This document shows positions 26,628 to 35,436 of a stretch of DNA of 64,000 bases, piece after piece. The notes under the pieces were generated by a model that did no database searches, had not been told where the DNA came from, and saw only the letters and a program-made list of their open reading frames with translations. The stretch lies in assembly GCA_020633335.1 (NCBI GenBank), contig JACKDU010000001.1, positions 1,116,001 through 1,180,000 of the forward strand. The letters are read 5' to 3'. The position numbers and the translations under genes were made by a program. Every line of letters starts with the position of its first letter. The stretch's first letter is position 1. Source of the stretch: Myxococcales bacterium. GTDB taxonomy: Bacteria > Myxococcota_A > Polyangia > Nannocystales > Nannocystaceae.

Positions 26628-27563
26628 ATGGCACGAGGTGATCGTTCGAGCGTCTCCGCCCTGCTGATGGCCGCGGCCCTCCTCGTCGGCGGCTGCGGGG
26701 GGGACGACGGCGTCGGCTCCTTCAGCGCGAGCGCGCCCGGGATCACGAGCGTGAGCGCGAGCGCGAGCGCGAGCGCGAGCATGTCGTCGACGAGCGCGGC
26801 CGCGAGCGGCGGGACCACCGACGGGGCCGACACCAGCGGCGGGGCGGCGAGCGGCGGCGACCTCTGCGGCAACGGCATCTGCGACGGCCTCGAGTACTGC
26901 GTCAACTGCCCGGCCGACTGTGGCCCCTGCGCGCCGGTGTGCGGCGACGGGGTCTGCGGCGGCGAGGACTGCACGAGCTGCCCGGGGGACTGCGGCGCCT
27001 GCGACCCCTTCTGCGGCGATAAGAGCTGCAACGGCAACGAGAACTGCTTCAACTGCCCGGGGGACTGCGGCGAGTGCGACGCGGCCTGCGGCGACGCCGA
27101 GTGCAACGGCACCGAGAACTGCTTCAACTGCCCGGGGGACTGCGGCGAGTGCCCGGCGACCTGCGGCGACGCCGAGTGCCAGAACGGCGAGACCTGCGTC
27201 AACTGCAAGCAGGACTGCGGCGAGTGCCCGCCGATCTGCGGCGACGCCAAGTGCAGCGGCAACGAGACCTGCTCCTCCTGCGCGAACGACTGCGGGACGT
27301 GCCCGCCGAAGTGCGGCGACGGCCAGTGCAACGGCGCCGAGACCTGCTCGTCGTGCGAGCAGGACTGCGACAAGTGCCCGAACACCTGCCCCTGCAAGCA
27401 GGGCGACCCCAACTTCAACAACTTCTGCCACTGGGGCCCGAAGACCAACGGCTGTCCGATGACGATGCCGGGCGGCTACTGCGATCCCAACGGCGACGGC
27501 TCCTACCAGGACGGCGACTGGAACAAGGGCTACTACGAGTACATGGCGGCCTGCGGCGGCTGA
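26628..27563 (+). CDS. Lipoprotein with about seven Cys-rich CGD-x-C repeats
   Basis: 311 residues. The signal ends in the lipobox LLVGGC, then a Ser/Ala repeat linker (SASASASASASM) and a Gly/Thr linker. From about residue 77 a unit of some 26 residues repeats about seven times: CGDAECNGTENCFNCPGDCG and variants, each with six Cys in a CxxxxCxxxxxCxxCxxDCGxC spacing. The C-terminal 65 residues are different (CPCKQGDPNFNNFCHWGPK). The repeats resemble disulfide-knotted stalk modules of secreted eukaryote-like proteins, and may hold a passenger away from the membrane (inference). Oxidative folding would need a VKOR-DsbA system. ATG 26628 is chosen over the earlier frame start at 26592. Confidence 0.8.
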   Translation: MARGDRSSVSALLMAAALLVGGCGGDDGVGSFSASAPGITSVSASASASASMSSTSAAASGGTTDGADTSGGAASGGDLCGNGICDGLEYCVNCPADCGPCAPVCGDGVCGGEDCTSCPGDCGACDPFCGDKSCNGNENCFNCPGDCGECDAACGDAECNGTENCFNCPGDCGECPATCGDAECQNGETCVNCKQDCGECPPICGDAKCSGNETCSSCANDCGTCPPKCGDGQCNGAETCSSCEQDCDKCPNTCPCKQGDPNFNNFCHWGPKTNGCPMTMPGGYCDPNGDGSYQDGDWNKGYYEYMAACGG

Positions 27564-27592
27564 TCGCCGCCCTCCGGCGGTCGCCGCCGGGG

Positions 27593-27598
27593 TATCTT
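27593..27598 (+). promoter_or_regulatory. Candidate -10 box (TATCTT) for leaderless start at 27607
   Basis: TATCTT ends eight bases before the ATG. No Shine-Dalgarno. Confidence 0.45.
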
Positions 27599-27606
27599 CG
27601 CCGCCG

Positions 27607-30600
27607 ATGCGCCACCGCGGCCTCCTCGCGCTCTTCTTCCTCTCGGGCCTGAGCGGCCTGATCTACGAGTCGATCTGGTCGCGCTACGTCCGCCTCTTCG
27701 TCGGCTCGGCGGCGACCGCCCAGGTGCTGGTGCTCAGCCTCTTCATGGGCGGGATGAGCCTGGGGGCGCTGATCGCCGCCCGCCGCCTCACGAAGATCCG
27801 GCGGCCGATCCGGGCCTACGGGCTCATCGAGGGCGGGATCGGCCTCTACGCGCTGATCTTCCCGCTCCTCGCCGAGCAGGTGATCCGCCTCTGCTACGAC
27901 GTGATCTTCCCGGCGCTCGGCGGCGGTGAGGCGGTCGCGGCGGTCAAGTGGGGCTTCGCCGGCCTCCTCATCCTCGTCCCCTGCGTGCTCCTGGGGATGA
28001 CCTTCCCGCTGATGAGCGCCGGGATCATCCGCGAGGATCGGGCGCGCTCCGGCGAGATCCTCAGCCTCCTCTACTTCACCAACAGCCTCGGCGCGGCGCT
28101 CGGCGCCCTCCTCTCGGGCTTCGCGCTGGTCGCCGCGGTCGGCCTCCCGGGGACCCTGGCGGTCGCCGGCGCGATCAACCTGGGGATCATGGCGCTCGCG
28201 CTCCGCCACCGCGGGGAGGCGCCGCCGATCACCGCCGAGGCGCCGGCGATCGCCGCGGCCGACGGCGACGGGGCGGGGTCGGGCGAGGCCGGGCCCCGCC
28301 GCCTCGTCCTCCTCCTCCTCGCGCTCGCCCTCGGCACCGGCCTCTCGTCGTTCATGTACGAGATCGGCTGGATCCGCCTCCTCTCGCTGATCATCGGCTC
28401 GGCGACCCACTCCTTCGAGGTGATGCTCTCGGCCTTCGTCTTCGGCCTCGCGGTCGGCGGCCTCTGGGTGCGCCGGCGGATGGACGCGTTCCGCGAGCCC
28501 GAGATGATCCTCGGCCTCGTCCAGATCCTGATGGGGATCGCGGCGATCGCCACGCTGCCGCTCTACCGCCTGGGGATCCAGGTGCTCGGCGTCCTGATGT
28601 CGCCGGAGACCCACACGGTCGGCATGTGGTACGCGTTCAACGGCCTCCGCTACGTCATCTGCCTCCTGATCATGCTGCCGGCGACCTTCTGCGCCGGCAT
28701 GACCCTGCCGCTGATCACCCACGTGCTCCTCCGCCGCGGCCAGGCCGAGGGGGTGATCGGCCGGGTCTACGGGCTCAACACCCTCGGCTCGATCGCCGGC
28801 GCGATCGCGGCCGGGCTGGTGCTCCTGCCGCTCATCGGCCTCAAGAACGTGATCGTCGCCGGCGCGGCGATCGACGTGATCCTCGGGCTCCTCCTCCTCC
28901 GCGAGCTCAGCCGGCGGGCGGCGCCGGTCGCCGGCCTGCGGGGGGCGACGATCCGCGCGAGCGTCGGCGCCGGGGTGGCGATCGCCTTCGGCCTCGGGGT
29001 CGTCCGCCTCGATCCGATGGTGCTCACCTCGACGGTCTTCCGCCACGGCCGCACCCGCCTCGGACCCGACTTCCGCCTGGTCTCCTACGTCGACGGCCGG
29101 ACCGCGTCGGTGACGATGGTCGCCCAGGAGAGCCGGCAGGGGTACCGGGTGCTCTACACCAACGGCAAGCCCGACGCCTCGGTGGTCCTCGATCGCTACC
29201 CGGAGGGCCGCGATCCCCAGCTCGGCCCCGACCTCGCCGGCGACGAGCCCAACCAGATCCTGGTCGGCCTGATCCCGCTGATGGCGCGGCCCGAGACCAC
29301 CGACGCCGCGCTCATCGGCTTCGGCTCCGGTGTCACCTGCCACGTCCTCCTCGGCTCGCCGACCCTGGAGCGCCTCGACACCATCGAGATCGAGCCGGAG
29401 ATGGTCGCCGCCTCGCGCGAGCTGATGCCGGTCAACCACCGGGCCTACGAGGACCGCCGCAACCACTTCCACTTCGACGACGCCAAGGCCTTCTTCGCCG
29501 GCGCCGCCCGCCGCTACGACCTGATCATCTCGGAGCCGACCAACCCCTGGGTGAGCGGGGTGTCGAGCCTCTTCACCGTCGAGTTCTACCGCGAGATCAA
29601 GCGCTACCTGAAGCCGGGCGGGGTCTTGGGGCAGTGGATCCAGGGCTACGAGCTCTCCGACGAGCTCCTGCTGACGGTGCTCGCGGCCCTCGACCGCGAG
29701 TTCGCCGACTACCTCGTGCTCCGGGTCGGCGACTCCGACTGGGTGATCCTCGCCAGCGACGCGCCGATCGCCCCGCCCTCGGGCGCGCCGATCGCCTGGC
29801 CGGCGCTCGCCGAGGAGCTCAAGGTCCTCGGGATCCACGACGTCGCCCAGGTCGACGCGCTGATGGTCGCCAACAAGCGGATGCTCCACGCCTTCCTCGC
29901 CGATCGGCCGGCCAACGCCGACGCCCGCCCGCTCCTCGACAACGGGGCCGAGCGCGCGCGCTTCCTCCAGGTCTCGTCGGGCTTCCTCCACTCCCTGCGC
30001 TGGACCCCGGCGCCGCTCCTCGAGGTCTTCGGCGGGGTCGCGCGGCGGCCCTACCCGATCGGTGGGATCGGCGATCTCCGCGACCCCCACGTGCTCCTCG
30101 AGGCCGAGCGGGCCGCCGGCCTGATGCGCCGCTTCGTCGACCCGGACGCGCCCGCCTCCCGCGACCTCGGCCTCGAGGCGATGACCCTCTGGCACGCCCA
30201 GCATGGGCGCCTCGGGACCAAGGATGAGAGCTGGGATCTCTGGGCGCGGCGCACCTACGCGGTCTACAACCAGGTCTCGCCCTACCTCGATCTGGCGGCG
30301 ACGCCCTGGTGGCAGGAGGTGCTGCGGACGGTCGAGGACCGCGACGCGCCCGTGCTCCTGGAGGACGCGATCGATCTCCTCGACGCGCTGATCCGCCGCG
30401 AGGGCCCGCGCCTCCAGGCGGCGGTCGAGCGCTCGCTGGCGACCCCCGAGGATCTGATCTCGCCCGGGCTCCAGGCGATCGCCGGCGGAATCGCGCTCGA
30501 GCTGAACGGCGCGGACGCGGCGACGCGGCGGGCCTTCGCGCATGAGCACATGCAGGCACCCGCGATGGAGGAGCCGAGCAGCGACGTCCTCGCGTTCACG

Positions 30601-30639
30601 GCCCTCCACGACTACGTCGCGGGGGTGTCGGCGCCGTGA
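27607..30639 (+). CDS. Large membrane protein with spermidine synthase-like domain
   Basis: 1010 residues. It opens LLALFFLSGLSGLIYESIW, the usual start of the MFS-like/spermidine-synthase fusion family, and has about 12 to 14 TM segments in two groups (residues about 5-215 and 235-450). The soluble domain at about 530-760 has a Rossmann core: ALIGFGSGVTCHVLLGSP, ERLDTIEIEPEMVAASRE, HFDDAKAFFAGAARRYDLII and EPTNPWVSGVSSLFT. The last is the spermidine-synthase block, but with SEPTNPW in place of the polyamine-binding YxDS, so polyamine synthesis is not assured. About 250 further residues at the C terminus are helical and unassigned. No speD or speE-like partner is nearby. Confidence 0.82.
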   Translation: MRHRGLLALFFLSGLSGLIYESIWSRYVRLFVGSAATAQVLVLSLFMGGMSLGALIAARRLTKIRRPIRAYGLIEGGIGLYALIFPLLAEQVIRLCYDVIFPALGGGEAVAAVKWGFAGLLILVPCVLLGMTFPLMSAGIIREDRARSGEILSLLYFTNSLGAALGALLSGFALVAAVGLPGTLAVAGAINLGIMALALRHRGEAPPITAEAPAIAAADGDGAGSGEAGPRRLVLLLLALALGTGLSSFMYEIGWIRLLSLIIGSATHSFEVMLSAFVFGLAVGGLWVRRRMDAFREPEMILGLVQILMGIAAIATLPLYRLGIQVLGVLMSPETHTVGMWYAFNGLRYVICLLIMLPATFCAGMTLPLITHVLLRRGQAEGVIGRVYGLNTLGSIAGAIAAGLVLLPLIGLKNVIVAGAAIDVILGLLLLRELSRRAAPVAGLRGATIRASVGAGVAIAFGLGVVRLDPMVLTSTVFRHGRTRLGPDFRLVSYVDGRTASVTMVAQESRQGYRVLYTNGKPDASVVLDRYPEGRDPQLGPDLAGDEPNQILVGLIPLMARPETTDAALIGFGSGVTCHVLLGSPTLERLDTIEIEPEMVAASRELMPVNHRAYEDRRNHFHFDDAKAFFAGAARRYDLIISEPTNPWVSGVSSLFTVEFYREIKRYLKPGGVLGQWIQGYELSDELLLTVLAALDREFADYLVLRVGDSDWVILASDAPIAPPSGAPIAWPALAEELKVLGIHDVAQVDALMVANKRMLHAFLADRPANADARPLLDNGAERARFLQVSSGFLHSLRWTPAPLLEVFGGVARRPYPIGGIGDLRDPHVLLEAERAAGLMRRFVDPDAPASRDLGLEAMTLWHAQHGRLGTKDESWDLWARRTYAVYNQVSPYLDLAATPWWQEVLRTVEDRDAPVLLEDAIDLLDALIRREGPRLQAAVERSLATPEDLISPGLQAIAGGIALELNGADAATRRAFAHEHMQAPAMEEPSSDVLAFTALHDYVAGVSAP

Positions 30640-30675
30640 GCGCGCCGCGTCGTCGCGCGCCGCGTCGTCGCGCGC
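30640..30675. repeat. 15-bp direct repeat, 2.4 copies
   Basis: GCGCGCCGCGTCGTC repeats head to tail right after the stop of the spermidine-synthase-like gene. It is not a clear terminator. The 170 bp to the next gene hold nothing else I can name. Confidence 0.6.
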
Positions 30676-30811
30676 TGGCTTCGCGGCGGCCCGCGGCGCC
30701 CGCGGACGGACGGCCGCGCGCGGAGACGCTGCGTGATGACGACTTCGCGCGCCGGGCCTCGCCCGCTGCAGACCGCGACGCAGGGTCTCGCAGGCGCTGA
30801 CAATCGTCGCG

Positions 30812-33571
30812 GTGGTTGCTGCCGAGCGTATGTTGATCGCGCGCTTCGTCCGGGTCTTCGCGCCGATCGTCGTCGTCGTCGCCTGCTCCGGGGTCGCGGT
30901 GGCCTGGGCGCTCCTCAGCGCGGCGGCCGAGCGCGCGGCCTCGCAGGCCGCCCTGACCGTGAGGGACGCGAGCGCGGCGCTCACCACCACCCTCACGACG
31001 GCCTTCGTCCACACCCTCGCGGTCTCCACCGAGCCCCCCGTGCGGGCGGCGATCGACGCCCCGAGCGACGACACCCTCGACGGGATGGCCGCCGCCTTCA
31101 CCTCGCTCCTCACCCGCAACCCCCACTACGCGCAGGCGCGCTGGATCGATGAGGTCGGCCGCGAGCGCGTGCGTCTGGAGCGCAGCAGCGGGGGGTCCGT
31201 GCGTCGGGTCATCGCCCTCCAGGAGAAGGTGGCGCGCCCCTACGTCCGCAGCGGCCTCGCGAGCCGGCCCGGCGAGGTGACGCTCTCGCGCCTCGACCTG
31301 AACGTCGAGAACGGGGCGATCGAGGAGCCGCGGCGGCCGATGGTCCGACTCGTGGCCCGCGTCGCCGATCGGCAGGGGACGCCCAGCGGCCTCATCGTCA
31401 TCAACGTCGGCATGGGGACCCTCCTGAGCGAGCTGAGGGCGCGCGGCGTCGCCGACGGCGCCGAGCTGGCGATGCTCGACAGCCACGGGGAGTGGCTCCT
31501 CGGGCCGAACCCAGAGGACGAGTTCGCGTTCATGTACGGTCGCGAGGTGACGTTCGGCCAGCGCGATCCGAAGCTCTGGCGACGGATCGAGGCCGCGTCG
31601 GAGGGCCGCCGGATCGACGGCGGGATCTGGGCCTGGGCCCGGGTCGATCCGGTCGACGACCCGCGCTTCGCCGTCGACCGGAGCAACCGGACCCCCTGGA
31701 TCCTCCTGGCGCAGGTCGATGCGGGGGCGATGACCGGGCACTACTTCGCGGTGATCGGCGCGACCGGCCTCCTCGCCGTCATCATGCTCGGCATGTTCGG
31801 GGCGCTCTCCTGGCGGCTCGCGCGGGAGCAGGCGGAGCTGAGCGCCGCGCGCGACGAGGCCGAGATCCGGGCGCGGGCGGAGTGGCTCAGCCACGAGATC
31901 GCGGCGGCCGCGAACGCGGCCAGCGACGCCGAGGAGATGGTCTACCGCTGTCTCCGCCCCCTCTGCGAGGCTACCCATATCGGCGTCGCAGTGGCGATGT
32001 TCGGGGATCGGCTCGGCATGCACTTCATCGCCGACGCGAATGATCCCGCGGTGATCGGTGAGGTGCTCGCGGGGCTCGACGGCGCCGAGTGGCCGCGCGC
32101 GCTCGGTGCCTCGACGGCGCCGCAGTGGCTCGACCTCAACCCGGAAGCGGCGGGAGAGGCCGAGGACTCGTGGCGTAGGCGGGCCTTCGCGGCCGGGATC
32201 CGCGGGCTGCTCGGGATCCCTCTCATCGTCGACGGCAAGGCGGTCGCGAGCTGCGTGCTCCTCTACACCCCCGCGTCCGGGGCCAAGCGGCGGGAGCTCG
32301 AGGGGATCGTCGACGCCGCCCTGGAGAGCCTCGCGGCGCAGGTGGGCCGCGTGATCTCTCGGGAGCGGGCGACGAAGGCCATGGCCGAGGCTCGCGCGGC
32401 CGCCGAGGAGGCGAGCCAGGCGAAGAGCGACTTCGTGGCGACGATGAGCCACGAGCTGCGGACCCCGCTCAACGGGATCCTCGGGGTCACCGAGCTCCTC
32501 CGTCGGCGGCCGCTCGGGGCCAAGGAGCGCGCCTACGTCGAGATGATCGCGCGCTCCGGCGACCTCCTCCTGGCGCTGATCAGCGACGTCCTCGACCTCT
32601 CGAAGATCGAGGCGAAGAAGCTCGACATCGAGGCCGTGCCCCTCTCGCTGGAGCGGCTGATCAGCGACGTCGCGGCGACGATGCGGGTGCAGGCTGAGCA
32701 GCGGGGGCTCGCGCTCTCGGCCGAGATCCGGGGGACGATCCCCACGCTGGCCGGCGATCCCAAGCGGGTCCGCCAGGTCCTCGTCAACCTCCTGGGCAAT
32801 GCGCTCAAGTTCACCGAGCGCGGCTCCGTGTTGGTCGAGGCGGAGGTCGTCGCGCGCGCGCGGGAGCTGGCGACAGTGCGCGTCACGGTGCGCGACACCG
32901 GCGTCGGGATCCCGGCGGAGAAGCTCGACGCCGTCTTTCGCTCGTACGAGCAGACCGACGCGTCGACCGCGCGGCGCTATGGCGGCACCGGCCTCGGTCT
33001 GGCCATCACCAAGCACCTCGTCGAGCTCATGGGCGGCGAGATCGGCGTCCGCAGCACCCCCGGCGTCGGCTCGGAATTTTGGTTCACGCTGCCGCTCAAG
33101 ATCGTCGAGGCACCGGCCGAGGAGAGCGCGCGCGCGGATCGCCGCGCGGTCGCGCCGCTCCCTGGAGCCGGCCGCGCTCGCCTCCTCGTCGCCGAGGACA
33201 ACCCGGTCAATCAGGTGGTCGTCACCGCCTTCCTCGAGGAGCTCGGCTTCACCGAGGTCGACCTCGCCGAGGACGGCAAGGTCGCCAAGGAGCGGCTCCT
33301 GGCGCGGGCCTACGACCTCGTCCTGATGGACGTGCAGATGCCGGAGCTCAGCGGCATCGAGCTGATCCGGTGGTTGCGGGCGGGGGGCGACGGGTCGCCG
33401 AACGTCGGGGTCCCGGTGATCGCGTTGACCGCGAACGCGATGGCGACCGACGTCGAGCGCTACTGCGCGGCCGGGATGAACGACCACCTGAGCAAGCCCC
33501 TCTCGATCGAGCGCCTCGCGGCGGTGCTCCGGGTCTGGCTGCGTCCGGAGGCGGCCGCGACCGGCTCGTGA
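30812..33571 (+). CDS. Membrane hybrid sensor histidine kinase with GAF and receiver domains
   Basis: 919 residues from GTG 30812; an ATG at 30830 (MLIARFVRVF) is equally possible. A TM helix at about 10-35 and another at about 310-335 flank a periplasmic sensor of about 270 residues, which looks like a double Cache/PAS fold. A short HAMP-like or coiled linker follows, then a GAF domain (about 355-515). The kinase core has the H box MSHELRTPLNG (His547), the N box VLVNLLGNALKFTERG, and G boxes DTGVGIP and GGTGLGLAITKH. A C-terminal receiver has LVAEDNPVNQ, the phosphoacceptor Asp840 in DLVLMDVQMPE and the Lys in HLSKPL. No HPt domain is present, so a separate phosphotransferase would be needed for onward relay. 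It converges on the receiver gene at 33648. Confidence 0.9.
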   Translation: MVAAERMLIARFVRVFAPIVVVVACSGVAVAWALLSAAAERAASQAALTVRDASAALTTTLTTAFVHTLAVSTEPPVRAAIDAPSDDTLDGMAAAFTSLLTRNPHYAQARWIDEVGRERVRLERSSGGSVRRVIALQEKVARPYVRSGLASRPGEVTLSRLDLNVENGAIEEPRRPMVRLVARVADRQGTPSGLIVINVGMGTLLSELRARGVADGAELAMLDSHGEWLLGPNPEDEFAFMYGREVTFGQRDPKLWRRIEAASEGRRIDGGIWAWARVDPVDDPRFAVDRSNRTPWILLAQVDAGAMTGHYFAVIGATGLLAVIMLGMFGALSWRLAREQAELSAARDEAEIRARAEWLSHEIAAAANAASDAEEMVYRCLRPLCEATHIGVAVAMFGDRLGMHFIADANDPAVIGEVLAGLDGAEWPRALGASTAPQWLDLNPEAAGEAEDSWRRRAFAAGIRGLLGIPLIVDGKAVASCVLLYTPASGAKRRELEGIVDAALESLAAQVGRVISRERATKAMAEARAAAEEASQAKSDFVATMSHELRTPLNGILGVTELLRRRPLGAKERAYVEMIARSGDLLLALISDVLDLSKIEAKKLDIEAVPLSLERLISDVAATMRVQAEQRGLALSAEIRGTIPTLAGDPKRVRQVLVNLLGNALKFTERGSVLVEAEVVARARELATVRVTVRDTGVGIPAEKLDAVFRSYEQTDASTARRYGGTGLGLAITKHLVELMGGEIGVRSTPGVGSEFWFTLPLKIVEAPAEESARADRRAVAPLPGAGRARLLVAEDNPVNQVVVTAFLEELGFTEVDLAEDGKVAKERLLARAYDLVLMDVQMPELSGIELIRWLRAGGDGSPNVGVPVIALTANAMATDVERYCAAGMNDHLSKPLSIERLAAVLRVWLRPEAAATGS

Positions 33572-33647
33572 GGCGCTCTCGTTCAAGCGCTCAGCACATG
33601 CCGCGCCTCACAACGTCTCGTCTTCGCAGGGGGGCGGCGGGCCGGAA

Positions 33648-34025
33648 CTAGACCTCGAGGATCCGCCGCGCGAGCGCGACGATCTCGTCGGGGTCGAAGG
33701 GCTTGGTCAGGTAGAGGTCGGCGCCAGCCTCCTCGCCGCGGCGGCGATCGAACTCCTGCCCCTTGGCGGTGAGCATGACGATCTTGGTCGGCGCCAGCGC
33801 GGCGTCGGCCCGCACCGCCTGGCAGACCTCGAAGCCGTTCATCCCCGGCATCATCACGTCGAGGAAGACGAGGCCGGGGCGCTCGCGGGCGATCACCTCG
33901 AGGGCGCGGGCGCCGTCGCCGGCGGTGGCGATCGCCACGCCCTCGTCCTCGAGCTCCTCGAGCGCCTGCTCGAGGAGGAGGCGGATGTGGGCCTCGTCGT
34001 CTGCGATCAAGATCAGCCGATTCAT
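33648..34025 (-). CDS. Stand-alone CheY-like response regulator
   Basis: 125 residues from ATG 34025; GAGG sits nine bases upstream, whereas the GTG at 34034 has poorer spacing. Complete receiver: LIADDEAH, phosphoacceptor Asp56 in LVFLDVMMPGMNGFEV, Thr in MLTAKG, Lys108 in LYLTKPFDPDE. No output domain. It is the last gene of the H-NOX operon, 19 bp after the cyclase stop. It probably receives phosphate from the operon's hybrid kinase and binds a target protein (inference). Confidence 0.9.
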   Translation of the reverse strand: MNRLILIADDEAHIRLLLEQALEELEDEGVAIATAGDGARALEVIARERPGLVFLDVMMPGMNGFEVCQAVRADAALAPTKIVMLTAKGQEFDRRRGEEAGADLYLTKPFDPDEIVALARRILEV

Positions 34026-34044
34026 TCCTGACACCCTCTCTCGC

Positions 34045-35436
34045 TCAGAAGACGACCTCGAAGATCTCGACCGGCCGCCGCTTGCCCTTGACCCGGACCT
34101 TGCCGCAGCCGCTGAACTTGAACTCGTGGCCGACCGCGTCGACGACGCTGCGGCTGACCAGGATCTGACCGGGGCGGGCGATCGCCTGGAGGCGCGAGGC
34201 GACGTTCACGTCGTCGCCGATCGCCGTGTAGTCCATGTGCTGCGGCGAGCCGATGTTGCCGACGACGACGTCGCCGGCGTTGATCCCGATCCCCATGTGG
34301 AAGTGCTCGCGGATCCACTGGTTGTCGAGCCCCTGAAGCCGCTCCTGCATCGAGATCGCGGTCTCGAGCGCCTGCCGCTCGTTGTGGGGGAGCGGCGCCG
34401 GGGCCCCGAAGAGGGCCATGATCATGTCGCCGACGAACTTGTTGACGGTCCCCTCGTGGGTGAAAATAACCTCGACCATCTCGGTGAAGTACTCGTTGAG
34501 GTAGCCGACTAGCGCCTCCGGGGCGAGGTTCTCGGCGGTCGTCGTGAAGTCGCGGATGTCGGAGAAGAGCACGGCGATCCGCCGGCGCTCCGAGGCCATC
34601 GCGCCGACCTCGCCCTCGCGGAGGAGCGCGTCGACGAGCTGGGGTGAGACGTAGCGGGCGAGGCGGCTCTTGAGGATCTCCTCCCGCACCTTGCGCTCGT
34701 GGAGGGAGGCGTTCTCGATCGCCGCCGCCGCCTGCGAGGCGAGCGACGAGAGGAGCTTGACGTCGCCCGAGCGCCAGGAGCTCACCCGCTCGGTGCCGAT
34801 CGCGACCACGCCGATCGTCCGCTGCGAGCTCCGGAGCGGGGCGCAGATCGCCGAGCCGAGCGCCCGGGCCTCGCCGGCGCCGCCCTCGACGAGCTCCGAG
34901 CGCCCGGAGCGGAGGACGCGGTCGATGAGCTGGCGCTGGACCAGGAGATCGGTGAGCTCGGGGCGGGCGGCCCGGGAGGAGGCGAGGGCGAGCTCGCCGG
35001 ACTCCTCGTCGACGAGGAGGACGGCGGCGACGTCGGCGTCGAAGAGGCGCTCGGCCTCCTCGGAGACCAGCGCGGCGGTCGCGGTGCGGCCGAGGCAGCC
35101 GCCCAGGCGCTCGGCGAAGGTATAGAGGAAGTTGATCTCCTTGTAGCGCTCGAGGGTCTCCTCGGAGAGCGCGCGGCGCTCGAGCTCGTGGCGGAGCGCG
35201 AACTCGACCATCGCCGCCAGCGCCTCGGGGTTGGTCGCGGCGGTGACCGCCCCGAGCACCTCGCCGGCGAGGACGATCGGGATCGGGGGGCCCGGGGGCG
35301 GCGGGCCGACGCCGGCGGCGAGCGCTCCGTCGACGTCGTAGAGCGCCGCCGCCCCGCCGTACGCGGCGGCGGTGCCGGCGAGGAGCTCGCCGAGCTGGGC
35401 CCGTCGGACCAGGCGCCGGAGCGCGGGCCTAGCCAC
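34045..35436 (-). CDS. GAF domain-class III adenylate cyclase
   Basis: 463 residues from GTG 35436, which overlaps the kinase stop by eight bases. The first 90 residues are Ala/Pro-rich. A GAF domain spans about 95-245, followed by a short helix RYVSPQLVDALL. The cyclase catalytic domain spans about 283-440. The metal-binding aspartates are Asp293 (LFSDIRDFT) and Asp337 (NKFVGDMIMALFG). The adenine-recognition Lys333 and the Asp402/Thr404 pair (MDYTAIGDD) point to ATP rather than GTP. The transition-state Asn411 and Arg415 are in NVASRL. A single catalytic domain implies a homodimer. Cytosolic. The likely product is cAMP. Its input may be the GAF ligand, or contact with the operon's H-NOX or receivers. 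Confidence 0.9.
   Translation of the reverse strand: MARPALRRLVRRAQLGELLAGTAAAYGGAAALYDVDGALAAGVGPPPPGPPIPIVLAGEVLGAVTAATNPEALAAMVEFALRHELERRALSEETLERYKEINFLYTFAERLGGCLGRTATAALVSEEAERLFDADVAAVLLVDEESGELALASSRAARPELTDLLVQRQLIDRVLRSGRSELVEGGAGEARALGSAICAPLRSSQRTIGVVAIGTERVSSWRSGDVKLLSSLASQAAAAIENASLHERKVREEILKSRLARYVSPQLVDALLREGEVGAMASERRRIAVLFSDIRDFTTTAENLAPEALVGYLNEYFTEMVEVIFTHEGTVNKFVGDMIMALFGAPAPLPHNERQALETAISMQERLQGLDNQWIREHFHMGIGINAGDVVVGNIGSPQHMDYTAIGDDVNVASRLQAIARPGQILVSRSVVDAVGHEFKFSGCGKVRVKGKRRPVEIFEVVF

Noticed and set aside
26756..26780. Simple 6-bp repeat GCGAGC
   Set aside because: Codes the Ser/Ala linker after a lipobox; common linker sequence, like the one at 8840-8876.
27415..33586. 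Two overlapping minus-strand open frames of about 1000-1230 codons
   Set aside because: Antisense to the spermidine-synthase-like gene and the hybrid kinase; no start signals, no domains, biased low-complexity composition.
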